Shown one piece after another: positions 1 to 7,842 of a stretch of DNA of 64,000 bases; positions within the stretch are counted from its first letter, which is position 1, and each line of letters starts with the position of its first letter. A program made the translations under genes and the position numbers. Origin of the DNA: Myxococcales bacterium (GTDB lineage: Bacteria; Myxococcota; Polyangia; Nannocystales; Nannocystaceae); the NCBI GenBank assembly GCA_016793465.1, contig JAEUJW010000055.1, forward strand, positions 62,001 to 126,000, given 5' to 3'. The notes beneath the pieces were generated by a model. That model made no database searches. It was not told the DNA's origin and was given only the letters and a program-made list of their open reading frames with translations.

Positions 1-1
1 G

Positions 2-706
2 GTCGGCTACGTGCCGCTGGCCTGCAGCGACCGCGGGGCCGAGCCGCCGCGGCGGTTCGCGGGCGGCGAGGCGTGCCTGGCGCTGCTGCCGGCGGGCAGC
101 ACGGTGCGCGGGGTCGACGGCGAGGTCCGCAAGGTCAAGGGCGAGGCCGAGGACCCGTGCGAGGGCGGGCCGGCGGTGACGATCGAGGGCGCGCCGGAGT
201 CGTGGCGCGGGCACGCGACGGCGCCGCCGGTCGACGGCGAATGGGTCGAGGTGGTGCCGCCGACCACGCCCGCGGAGGCCGACGCGGCGGCCTCGGCCGA
301 GCTGAAGGCCAAGCTGGCGGCGGCGATCGAGAAGGACCACGCGGGCGTGAAGGCCGTAAAAAAGCTGCAGGTGCGTCAGCGGGCGATCGTCGACGTCGAC
401 GGCGACGGCGCGCCCGAGCAGGTGATCGCGGTGGTGGTGCCGGGCCCGAGGTCGGCCGACGGCGAGGAGACGCTGGCGTTCGCCGGGCTGTACGTGGTGT
501 CGACCCACGAGGCGCCGGCGCGCAAGCTGGCCGGCGCGGCCCCGGGCGCGCTGCAGTACACGGTGCTCGGCGCGCTCGACCTCGACCGCGACGGCAAGCC
601 CGAGCTGTGGCTCAACACCTACGACGCCGACCGCTTCACGCAGTCTGTCGAGCAGGTCGGCGAGGCCGGGCTGACGCAGCTCGGCAAGTGGGTGTGCGGG
701 GCGTGA
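2..706 (+). CDS. Hypothetical protein with two EF-hand/FG-GAP-like repeats, 5' truncated by the window edge
   Basis: The reading frame is open from base 2, so the gene begins outside the window; the GTG at 11 is only the first in-frame start codon visible and is unlikely to be the true start. Two calcium-loop-like segments, DVDGDGAPEQ and DLDRDGKPEL, resemble the D-x-D-x-D-G loops of VCBS/FG-GAP repeats in secreted or surface proteins. The protein ends KWVCGA, and its stop TGA overlaps the GTG start of the feruloyl-CoA synthetase gene (GTGA). The overlap suggests co-transcription. Function is not recognised; the loops are seen, the surface location is inferred. Confidence 0.7.
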   Translation, partial: VGYVPLACSDRGAEPPRRFAGGEACLALLPAGSTVRGVDGEVRKVKGEAEDPCEGGPAVTIEGAPESWRGHATAPPVDGEWVEVVPPTTPAEADAAASAELKAKLAAAIEKDHAGVKAVKKLQVRQRAIVDVDGDGAPEQVIAVVVPGPRSADGEETLAFAGLYVVSTHEAPARKLAGAAPGALQYTVLGALDLDRDGKPELWLNTYDADRFTQSVEQVGEAGLTQLGKWVCGA

Positions 707-2517
707 CGACCGCGGGCACGCACCTCGCGCTCGCGCCGGCCGAGGTCGAGGTCACGTACCTGGCCGACGGCTCGCTGGTGCTGCGCTCGCCGCATGAATT
801 AAAAGAATATCCGGCGACGCTCGGCGAGCGCCTGCGTCGCTGGGCCGCGGCCCGGCCGGAGCGGGTGTTCCTCGGCGAGCGCGCGGGCGCCGGCTGGCGA
901 ACGATCGGGTACGCGGAGGCGCTGGCGCAGGTGCGCAGGCTGGCGGCCGCCCTGCTGGCGCGCGGGCTCGGGCCGCGGCGGCCGCTGATGCTGCTGTCGG
1001 ACAACGGGATCGACAATGCATTGTTGCAGCTGGCGGCCATGGACGTCGGCGTGCCGGCGGTCCCGGTGTCGCCGGCCTACAGTTTAATTTCGCAGGACCT
1101 GGCCAACCTGCGGCACATCGCGGGGGTCGTGCGCCCGGGGCTGGTGTACGCGGCCGACGAGCGCTACCGCCGGGCGCTGACGGTGATCGGTGAGGTCGTC
1201 GAGGACGTGACGGTCGTGGTCGGCGCGGCGGCGGTGGCAGGGCTCGATGATGGCGACGCGGAGGCGGCCGCGGCGGCGCACGCGGCCACCGACGGGCGGA
1301 CGATCGCCAAGATCCTGTTCACCTCGGGCTCGACCGGCCTGCCGAAGGGCGTGCTCAACACCCAGCAGATGCTGTGCTCGAACCAGCAGGCGATCGCGCA
1401 GTCGTGGCCGTTTTTGGCCGCGCGTCCGCCGGAGCTGGTCGACTGGCTGCCGTGGCACCACACGTTCGGCGGCAACCATAATTTCAATATGGTGCTGTAT
1501 CAGGGCGGCACCCTGTGGATCGACGACGGCAAGCCGGCGCCGGGGGCGATCGAGCGGACGGCCGAGAACCTGCGCATGCACCCGCCGTCGCTGTATTTTA
1601 ATGTGCCGCGCGGGTTCGACGTGCTGCTGCCGCTGGCCGAGGCCGACGACGAATTGGCGACGGCGCTGCTCGGCGAGCTGGACCTCGTGTTTTATGCGGC
1701 CGCCGCACTACCACAGCACCTGTGGACGCGGCTCGACGCGCTCGCGCGGCGCGTGCGCGGGCGGCCGGTGTTCATGGCCTCGGCGTGGGGGTCGACCGAG
1801 ACGTCGCCGCTGATCACGACTGTGCACTACCCGATCGCCCACGCGGGGATCATCGGCCTGCCGGCGCCGGGGTGTGTTCTCAAAATGATCCCGCGCGAGG
1901 GCAAGCTCGAGATGCGGGTGCGCGGGCCCAACGTGACGCCCGGTTATGTCGATCAGCCCGAGCAGACGCGGGCCGCGTTCGACGCCGACGGCTTTTACAG
2001 GACCGGGGACGCCGGACGGCTCGCGGACCCCGCCGACCCGCGCAAGGGCGTCGTGTTCGACGGCCGCGTCGCCGAGGATTTTAAGTTGACGTCGGGCACG
2101 TGGGTGAACGTCGGCGCGGTGCGGGTGGCGGCGATCGCCGCGGCCTCGCCGGTGCTGCAGGACGCGGTGGTCGCGGGCGAGGGGCAGGCGGACGTCGGGC
2201 TGCTCGGGTTCCTCAATTTGACGGGGTGTCGCGCGCTCGCGGGCTGGCCCGAGGCGTCGGCCGAGCAGCTGATCGCGGCGCCGGCGGTGCGGGAGCGGCT
2301 GATCGCCGGGCTCGCGGCGCACAACGCCGAGGCGGGCAGCAGCAGCCGGAGCGTCAACAGGGTGCTCCTGTTGAGCGAGCCGCCGGCGCTCGACGCCGGG
2401 GAGATCACCGACAAGGGGTACATCAACCAGCGGGCGGTGCTCACGCGGCGGGCGGCCGAGGTCGCGAGGCTGTACGCGGAGCCGTGCGACCCGGCGGTGA
2501 TCGTGCTGCGGAGATAA
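703..2517 (+). CDS. fcs: Feruloyl-CoA synthetase (AMP-binding acyl-CoA ligase)
   Basis: A 604-residue ATP-dependent CoA ligase, expected to activate ferulate or related hydroxycinnamates to CoA thioesters, the first step of CoA-dependent side-chain degradation. The AMP-binding signature FTSGSTGLPKG lies near residue 206. The A8 region (FKLTSGTWVNVGAVR) and the C-terminal block EITDKGYINQRAVL are hallmarks of the feruloyl-CoA synthetase branch rather than of general long-chain acyl-CoA ligases. Length fits the family (about 600). GTG at 703 is chosen because it overlaps the upstream stop and precedes the conserved N-terminus. No hydratase/aldolase or vanillin dehydrogenase gene lies next to it, so the pathway is not completed here. 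Several A/T-rich codon clusters (e.g. around 796, 1081, 1480, 1594 and 2077) interrupt otherwise GC-rich codons. It converges with the kinase-globin gene. Confidence 0.88.
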   Translation: MTTAGTHLALAPAEVEVTYLADGSLVLRSPHELKEYPATLGERLRRWAAARPERVFLGERAGAGWRTIGYAEALAQVRRLAAALLARGLGPRRPLMLLSDNGIDNALLQLAAMDVGVPAVPVSPAYSLISQDLANLRHIAGVVRPGLVYAADERYRRALTVIGEVVEDVTVVVGAAAVAGLDDGDAEAAAAAHAATDGRTIAKILFTSGSTGLPKGVLNTQQMLCSNQQAIAQSWPFLAARPPELVDWLPWHHTFGGNHNFNMVLYQGGTLWIDDGKPAPGAIERTAENLRMHPPSLYFNVPRGFDVLLPLAEADDELATALLGELDLVFYAAAALPQHLWTRLDALARRVRGRPVFMASAWGSTETSPLITTVHYPIAHAGIIGLPAPGCVLKMIPREGKLEMRVRGPNVTPGYVDQPEQTRAAFDADGFYRTGDAGRLADPADPRKGVVFDGRVAEDFKLTSGTWVNVGAVRVAAIAAASPVLQDAVVAGEGQADVGLLGFLNLTGCRALAGWPEASAEQLIAAPAVRERLIAGLAAHNAEAGSSSRSVNRVLLLSEPPALDAGEITDKGYINQRAVLTRRAAEVARLYAEPCDPAVIVLRR

Positions 2518-2528
2518 TTTTTGGACGG

Positions 2529-4019
2529 TCAGTGGGTCAGCTCGACCTGTTCGACGGGACAGGCGGCCGCGGGCTGCATGGCGGCGACCAGGAACTCGAG
2601 GGCGCGCGACCAGGCCGCGCGGGCGCGGGCGTCGAGCTGCTCGCCGAGCCGGTCGCCGAGGCTCGCGAGCAGGGTGTCGACGACGATGCGGTAGTGGCCG
2701 GGGAGCACGCCGTAGCCGACGTGGAGGCGGCCGAGGTCGGCGAGGGTGGGGGCGAGGGCCTCGGGGGCGCGCAGGTTGGCGACGGCGAGGCGGATGACGC
2801 CGGCGAGCTTGGCCTGCTGGTCGTCCATGCGCAGGGGGAACAGCGGGCGGAGGAACGGGTGGGCGGCGAACAGGCGGGCGTAGAAGCGCTCGACCAGGGC
2901 GAGCGGCGAGCCGAGCAGGAGCATCGAGCGGTCGATCGCGTCGACGTCGGCGGAGCTCGGCGCGGGGGTCGTCGGGGCGGTGAAGGGGATGAGGGCGGTG
3001 AGCGCGTCGAGGTTGGCCGCGAGGGCGGCGGCGGTCGGGCGCTGCGAGGGGTCGCGCGCGAGGCAGCGGTCGACCTGCGCGGCCAGGCCGGCGGGGACCT
3101 CGGGGCAGCGCGTGCGCAGCGGCGGGAGGTCGCGGGACTGCGCGTGTTGCCACAACGCGTGCACCGACAGCCCCGCGGTCGGCAGGCTGCCGGCGAGCAG
3201 CTCGTGGAGCACGAGGCCGAGGCTGTAGACGTCGCGCTCGGGCGTGGCGGGCGCGCCGCTCCAGGTCTCGGGCGGCCAGTACAGCGGGGTGCCCGAGAGC
3301 TCGCCGGCCTGGGCGAAGGCCATGCCCTCGACCGTCGCCTGGGTCTCGTCGGGCAGCGTGGCGGTGGGGTCGGTCGCGGGCGGGGGGATGACGGGGCGCA
3401 GCAGCGGGGCGGCGTCGCCGGTGAGCTGGGCGAGGCCGAAGTCGACGAGCTTCAGCTCGTCGTCGGCGACGCACATGAGGTTGCCGGGCTTGATGTCGCG
3501 GTGGAGCACGCCGCCGCGGTGGGCGACGGCGAGGCCGCGGGCGGCGGCGAGGCCGAGGCGGAGCGCGCGCGGCCACGGCAGGGGGCCGAGCTGCTCGAGG
3601 CTGCCGCCGGGCACGTACTCGTAGGCGACGTAGCGGCGGCCGTCGACCTCGCCGACGCGGTAGACGGCGACGAGGTTGGGGTGGGTGAAGCGCGCGAGGG
3701 TGCGGGCCTCGGCGAGCAGGTCGCGGCCGTCGCTGGCGCGGGCGAGGAACTTGAGGGCGACGGGGCGGCCGAGCAGGCGGTCGGTGGCGAGGTAGAGGCG
3801 GCCGGAGGCGCCGCGTCCGAGCGGGCGGCGGAGGCTGAAGTCGTCGAACTCGAGCGGCGGGGCGAGCTCGTGGTCGGCGGCGGCGGCGAGGCGCGAGCGC
3901 ATGCCGTCGGCGCAGGCGGGGCAGCCGTCGATGTGCGCGCCGACGCGGCGCAGGGCCTCGCCGGAGAGCTCCCACGCGACGAGCTCGGTCCACTGACGAT
4001 CGCTGAGGCAGGGCTCCAC
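2529..4019 (-). CDS. Ser/Thr protein kinase with N-terminal zinc-finger-like motif and C-terminal globin domain
   Basis: A 496-residue cytoplasmic kinase, probably haem-regulated. Residues 29-36 (H-x3-C-x2-C) resemble the zf-HC2 anti-sigma zinc finger. Residues about 57-330 are a Hanks-type kinase: glycine loop LGRGASGRLY, ALKFL lysine, HRDIKPGN, DFG near 193 and a PPE equivalent near 250, with a proline-rich activation segment about 55 residues long. Residues about 359-483 match bacterial flavohaemoglobin-type globins: FYARLFAAHP (FY with Tyr B10 near 380), Gln E7 near 401, and the proximal His F8 near 433 in GRLHVGYG. No FAD/NAD reductase domain follows. GTG at 4019 is preferred because a -35/-10 pair places the transcription start at it; longer in-frame starts lie upstream of that promoter. 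The last codons overlap a degenerate copy of the GGACAGG palindrome. Haem sensing of O2 or NO is inference. Confidence 0.88.
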   Translation of the reverse strand: MEPCLSDRQWTELVAWELSGEALRRVGAHIDGCPACADGMRSRLAAAADHELAPPLEFDDFSLRRPLGRGASGRLYLATDRLLGRPVALKFLARASDGRDLLAEARTLARFTHPNLVAVYRVGEVDGRRYVAYEYVPGGSLEQLGPLPWPRALRLGLAAARGLAVAHRGGVLHRDIKPGNLMCVADDELKLVDFGLAQLTGDAAPLLRPVIPPPATDPTATLPDETQATVEGMAFAQAGELSGTPLYWPPETWSGAPATPERDVYSLGLVLHELLAGSLPTAGLSVHALWQHAQSRDLPPLRTRCPEVPAGLAAQVDRCLARDPSQRPTAAALAANLDALTALIPFTAPTTPAPSSADVDAIDRSMLLLGSPLALVERFYARLFAAHPFLRPLFPLRMDDQQAKLAGVIRLAVANLRAPEALAPTLADLGRLHVGYGVLPGHYRIVVDTLLASLGDRLGEQLDARARAAWSRALEFLVAAMQPAAACPVEQVELTH

Positions 4020-4025
4020 GGCGGC

Positions 4026-4055
4026 AGTGTAGTGGCGCGCGCGGCGGCGAGGCAA
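4026..4055 (-). promoter_or_regulatory. Predicted sigma70-type promoter, leaderless, for the kinase-globin gene
   Basis: On the minus strand TTGCCT (4055-4050) is followed after 18 nt by TACACT (4031-4026). The -10 box ends six bases before the GTG start, so transcription would begin at or next to the start codon. No Shine-Dalgarno sequence is visible, which fits a leaderless message. Confidence 0.45.
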
Positions 4056-4190
4056 CACGCGGCCATTCGTCGGATGCGCGAGGCGGCGAGGGCCGGCGCG
4101 TGGGGCCGGGCGCGGACAGGTGCGAAATTTCGTGGGCGCGGGCAGGCCGCGGTCTTGTCTCGGGCGTGGGGGCGTGAGATCCATGCGGAC

Positions 4191-5804
4191 ATGCGGGAGC
4201 CGTGGCGTGCGCGGGTCGTGGGGCGTGTGCTCGTGACGGCCCTCGCGCTCGGGTGCGACGCGCTGCCGGGCCGCGACGAGCCGGTGAAGCAGGTCGCGGC
4301 CGAGCCGGCGCGGGCGGCGGAGCCCGCGGAGGCGGCCCGGCCGGAGCGCGGCGCGGACATGCCGGTGCTCCGGCGGCCGGTCGAGCCGGGCTACCTCGCG
4401 CCGCCGGGCGAGGCGGGCGCGCGGCCCGTGACGCCGACGCCGACCGAGGAGGCGCGAGGCGAGCCGCCGCGCTGGGAAAAATTATTAAAAGAGTCCAGGG
4501 AGCTGTCGGCCGCGGGGCGGTGGGAGAACATCGGCCCGGCGCGGGCCAAGGAGCTCGAGGCGATCCGGGCGATCCGCGAGCTGCCGGAGGACGACCCGCG
4601 GTACGTCGAGGCGCAGTGCGTGCTGGCCGAGCGGGCCCACGTGGGGGCCGATCACGAGGCGGCGCTGCTCGGGGCGATCGCGCGGCTGCGGGCCCGTCCG
4701 CCGGAGGACCTCGACAGATACGCCCACCTCGATCGTGACGACCTGATTACGACCACGATCGGCGCGGTGTTCACGGACGACGGCAAGATCCTATTAAATC
4801 CGAGCAACGGGCTCACCAGCGCGGGCGACTGTTCGAAGCCGGACCTGGCGTTGTTGATTACGCTGCTGATCGACGGGTACCACAGCTACGGGATGTTCCG
4901 CCGGGCGTACCCCGACGTGACGCCGCCGGCGGTGGAGGACCCGTTCAAAGCGGCGTCGCAGGCGCTGCTCGACCTGCACGCTGAATTGGTCAAGCAGTAC
5001 GGGGCGAAGCACGCGCGGCCGGCGGCGCTGGTCGAGCGCTACTACTTCGCGTGTCACTGGTCGCACCGCAAGAGGTATCCGAAGATCTGCTACACCGAGA
5101 AGGACGAGCGCAAGGTCTACGAGCAGGCGCTCGTGGCCCGCGAGGCGACGTACGGGGAGGATCATCCGCTGACGCGCGCGAGCCTGCTGCGGGTCGGCGT
5201 CGAATTATTAAATGACGGCAAGCCCGAGGAGGCGCTGGTCTTATTGAAGCGGGCGATGGCGGGGGAGATCGACGACGAGTCGAAGGCGACGGCGGCGGCG
5301 ATCGTGGCGACGATGGCGATGCAGGCCGGGCGGGTCGACGAGGGGCTGGCGATCTTCGGGCGCGTCGAGTCGGCGGGGCCCGCGGCCTTCGGCGAGGACA
5401 ACTGGTCGTACGGCGGGGTGCTGCAGCTGCACGCGAGCGCGTTGAAGGCGAGCCGGCGCTTCCCGGAGGCGCTGCGCGTATTTAAGAAATATTTGGCGAC
5501 GCAGGGCGCGGGGGCGCCGGGGAGCAGACAATTGCCGTGGCCGGGCTACGCCGAATTGCTGGTGGCGGCGGGCGAGCGCGACGAGGCGCTGGCGGAGTAC
5601 GAGCGGCGGATCGCGTACGCGGTGGAGCTCGAGCGGACCGGGGCCAACGCGCCGGCGCGGCAGGAGGGGCGCGACCAGACATTAAAAGATCTGCGGGCGC
5701 GGGCCGAGCTGCGCAGGGCCATGGGCGACGCGGCCGGGGCCGAGGCCGACCTCGCGGAGGCGCGGCGCATCGAGGCGGGGCCGCCGGTGCCGCCGGACCG
5801 CTGA
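4191..5804 (+). CDS. TPR-type lipoprotein
   Basis: A 537-residue predicted lipoprotein. The N-terminus has basic residues, a hydrophobic stretch and the lipobox LALGC near residue 20; a Pro/Ala/Glu-rich linker follows. The rest is helical with TPR-like pairs, e.g. YEQALVAREATYGEDHPLT, typical of TPR_12/kinesin-light-chain repeats, and EEALVLLKRAM, DEGLAIFGRV and EALRVFKKYL. Such proteins usually scaffold complexes; no catalytic domain is seen. ATG at 4191 is chosen because it places the signal peptide at the very N-terminus; in-frame sequence further upstream runs antisense to the kinase. The gene diverges from the kinase-globin gene across about 170 bp. Marked A/T codon clusters occur near 4480, 4790, 5208, 5240, 5480 and 5680. 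Confidence 0.8.
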   Translation: MREPWRARVVGRVLVTALALGCDALPGRDEPVKQVAAEPARAAEPAEAARPERGADMPVLRRPVEPGYLAPPGEAGARPVTPTPTEEARGEPPRWEKLLKESRELSAAGRWENIGPARAKELEAIRAIRELPEDDPRYVEAQCVLAERAHVGADHEAALLGAIARLRARPPEDLDRYAHLDRDDLITTTIGAVFTDDGKILLNPSNGLTSAGDCSKPDLALLITLLIDGYHSYGMFRRAYPDVTPPAVEDPFKAASQALLDLHAELVKQYGAKHARPAALVERYYFACHWSHRKRYPKICYTEKDERKVYEQALVAREATYGEDHPLTRASLLRVGVELLNDGKPEEALVLLKRAMAGEIDDESKATAAAIVATMAMQAGRVDEGLAIFGRVESAGPAAFGEDNWSYGGVLQLHASALKASRRFPEALRVFKKYLATQGAGAPGSRQLPWPGYAELLVAAGERDEALAEYERRIAYAVELERTGANAPARQEGRDQTLKDLRARAELRRAMGDAAGAEADLAEARRIEAGPPVPPDR

Positions 5805-6165
5805 GTCAGCGGCGAGGAGGCGCGCGACCCTTCATACATGGCGCCATGCACTCCGTCGCCGACAGCGCGTGCTCGCGTCCGCCGAGTCAGCGGCAGAGCG
5901 CGCGGATGTCGGCCTCGAGGTCGGGGTAGGCCTCGCGTGCCCTCTTTAGTACTTCGTGAGGCGAGCGGCGGGGGCTGTTGGCGTGGGCCTCGGCGAAGGC
6001 GACGAATCGCGGGTTCGGCCTGTGCTTCTGCCTGGAGCTGAAGGTGGCCGGTAGCGCGCTTTCGCGGGCTCGAGGGCGCGCGTTTGCGGGCGTTTTCAGG
6101 AATTTTCGCGGGGCCGCAATTCGCCGGGCGGGCGCGGCAACTCCGGGATCGAAGGCGAGAACATC
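5805..6165. other. Intergenic region, mostly without recognised features
   Basis: About 360 bp between the TPR lipoprotein and the next plus-strand gene. It is less GC-rich than its surroundings. Apart from a possible short minus-strand coding segment (next entry) no terminator hairpin, tRNA or repeat was recognised. Confidence 0.5.
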
Positions 6166-6183
6166 ATGCGACGGCTTAATCAT
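5887..6183 (-). CDS. Possible small protein or coding remnant, 98 residues
   Basis: The C-terminal 45 codons (from PNPRFVAF to the end, ADIRALCR) have almost exclusively G or C at the third position and read like a helical, charged protein. The N-terminal half is less convincing, and the only ATG (6183) overlaps the start of the plus-strand gene at 6166. No Shine-Dalgarno is evident. It may be a real small gene with a non-ATG start further in, or the surviving 3' end of a lost gene. No family is recognised. Confidence 0.35.
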   Translation of the reverse strand: MIKPSHDVLAFDPGVAAPARRIAAPRKFLKTPANARPRARESALPATFSSRQKHRPNPRFVAFAEAHANSPRRSPHEVLKRAREAYPDLEADIRALCR

Positions 6184-7803
6184 CTACTCCGTACCTCCCC
6201 CCTGGCGGCGCTGCTGAGCCGCCGGTCCGAGCTCCACCCGGAGCGGGCGCTCGTCACTCCGGTCTGGCTGGCGGCGCTGGTCGTGCTGGCGCTCAACGAT
6301 CACCTGCTCAAAGGATCGGGGCTGCTGCCGGGGGCGATCACCGGCAAGCTCAGCGACTTCGCGGGCATGATCGTCGCGCCGGTGCTGCTGGCGGCGGTGC
6401 TGCGGGTGCGGACGCGTCGCGGGCTCGCGCTGTGTTGCGCGGCGGTCGGGGCGGTGTTCGCGGGGATCAACGTGTCGCCGGCGATCGCCGACGCGTGGTC
6501 GTGGCTGATGAGCTTCGCGATCCCGTGGCACATCACCGTCGACCCGACCGACCTGGTCGCCCTGCCGGCGCTGGCGCTCGGCTGGCGCGCGCTGGTCCCG
6601 GCGATGACGCGGCCGCTGCCGGCGCTGCCGGGCTGGCTGCCGCAGACGGCCCAGGCCTCGGCGATCGCCGTCGGCGGGTTCCTGTGCATGGCGACCAGCG
6701 AGGGCGGTCCGCCGCCCGACGACTGGCCGCCGCCGCAGGAGGAGGTCGGCACCACCGACCCGGACGATTATATGGACATCGACGTCGACGTCTATCTGAA
6801 CAACGCGACGGCCGGCGACATCCGCGTGCGCACGCGGCCGCTGCGCGACGAGGTGCTGTTCGACTGCCTCGCCGTCGAGGAGGACCCGGGCCTGCTGCTG
6901 TCGGAGTCGCTGTTCGGCGAGGGCCAGACGGTGCTGCTGCCGCCGAGCACCAACGTCGGCGTGCGCGACCTCGGGCTCACGCGCGAGTGCTACGCGGTGC
7001 GGGTCGAGGGCGACGCGTTCGCGGCCCCGTTCGTGCTGTTCTGGCGGGCCAACGAGGTCCCGACCACGCTGATCGACGGCGACATCGACGACCCGTCGCT
7101 GCACACCGCCGGCGCGGTGCTGCTGGGGCTCGACGCCGATCAGCGGGTGGTGGTCCAGGAGTCGCGCACGCCGGTCGTGTTCGAGGTGATCGAGACGGCC
7201 CCGACGGACGCGTTCGTGCCCGGCTCCGACGAGGAGCGGCTGGCGTGGAGCGACCCGCCGTACGGCGATCATCAGCTGACCTCGGTCGCGCTCAGCCCGG
7301 ACGGCTGCGTGGTCGCGCGGGTCGACGAAGGCGCCTCGAATTGGTACCTGTGCGTGCCCGGGGGCGCGTTCCCGTTCGCGGTCGGCGAGTGGATCAACGT
7401 GGCCGACAGCGCCGGCACGCTCGACATCCGCCGGATCCCCGACCCGCAGGCGCCGATCGCGGTGAGCGAGGCCGTGCTGTCGCTGTCGCGGGGCGCGGCG
7501 CTGCCGAACATCACCGACCTGGTGCTGGCCGGCAAGCCCGACTACGCCGTGCCGATCGCGCCCGAGCCGGTGTGCGGCACGGTGTCCCGCCCCGACGACA
7601 TCACCGCCCGCTTCGAGGACGGCGAGGTCGTGCACCTGCTGCCCGGCGAGTCGACCACGCTCGCGGGCGCCGGCCGCAGCCTGACGCTGTGGGTCGCCCA
7701 CGCCGAGGACCGCGTGGTGCTCGACTCCGAGTGCGCCGAGGGCCCCGACGGGCTCGGCCAGGACATCGAGGTCGCGGCCCTGGTGGTCGCCGACGAGCCG
7801 TGA
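6166..7803 (+). CDS. Integral membrane protein with large extracytoplasmic domain
   Basis: A 545-residue protein not assigned to a named family. The first ~170 residues contain several hydrophobic segments, including WLAALVVLALND, the GKLSDFAGMIVAPVLLAAV region, and two further predicted membrane helices ending near residue 165-180 (ASAIAVGGFLCMA). The remaining ~370 residues are acidic, begin with a Pro-rich linker (GGPPPDDWPPPQEE), and look extracytoplasmic and beta-rich. ATG at 6166 is preceded by a purine-rich stretch (gaaggcgaga) at suitable spacing. It lies 39 bp upstream of the vWA lipoprotein in the same direction, so the two may form an operon. The function is unknown. Confidence 0.75.
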   Translation: MRRLNHLLRTSPLAALLSRRSELHPERALVTPVWLAALVVLALNDHLLKGSGLLPGAITGKLSDFAGMIVAPVLLAAVLRVRTRRGLALCCAAVGAVFAGINVSPAIADAWSWLMSFAIPWHITVDPTDLVALPALALGWRALVPAMTRPLPALPGWLPQTAQASAIAVGGFLCMATSEGGPPPDDWPPPQEEVGTTDPDDYMDIDVDVYLNNATAGDIRVRTRPLRDEVLFDCLAVEEDPGLLLSESLFGEGQTVLLPPSTNVGVRDLGLTRECYAVRVEGDAFAAPFVLFWRANEVPTTLIDGDIDDPSLHTAGAVLLGLDADQRVVVQESRTPVVFEVIETAPTDAFVPGSDEERLAWSDPPYGDHQLTSVALSPDGCVVARVDEGASNWYLCVPGGAFPFAVGEWINVADSAGTLDIRRIPDPQAPIAVSEAVLSLSRGAALPNITDLVLAGKPDYAVPIAPEPVCGTVSRPDDITARFEDGEVVHLLPGESTTLAGAGRSLTLWVAHAEDRVVLDSECAEGPDGLGQDIEVAALVVADEP

Positions 7804-7842
7804 ACCGATATCTTCACACCTGACCTTAAGGACATCAAAGCC

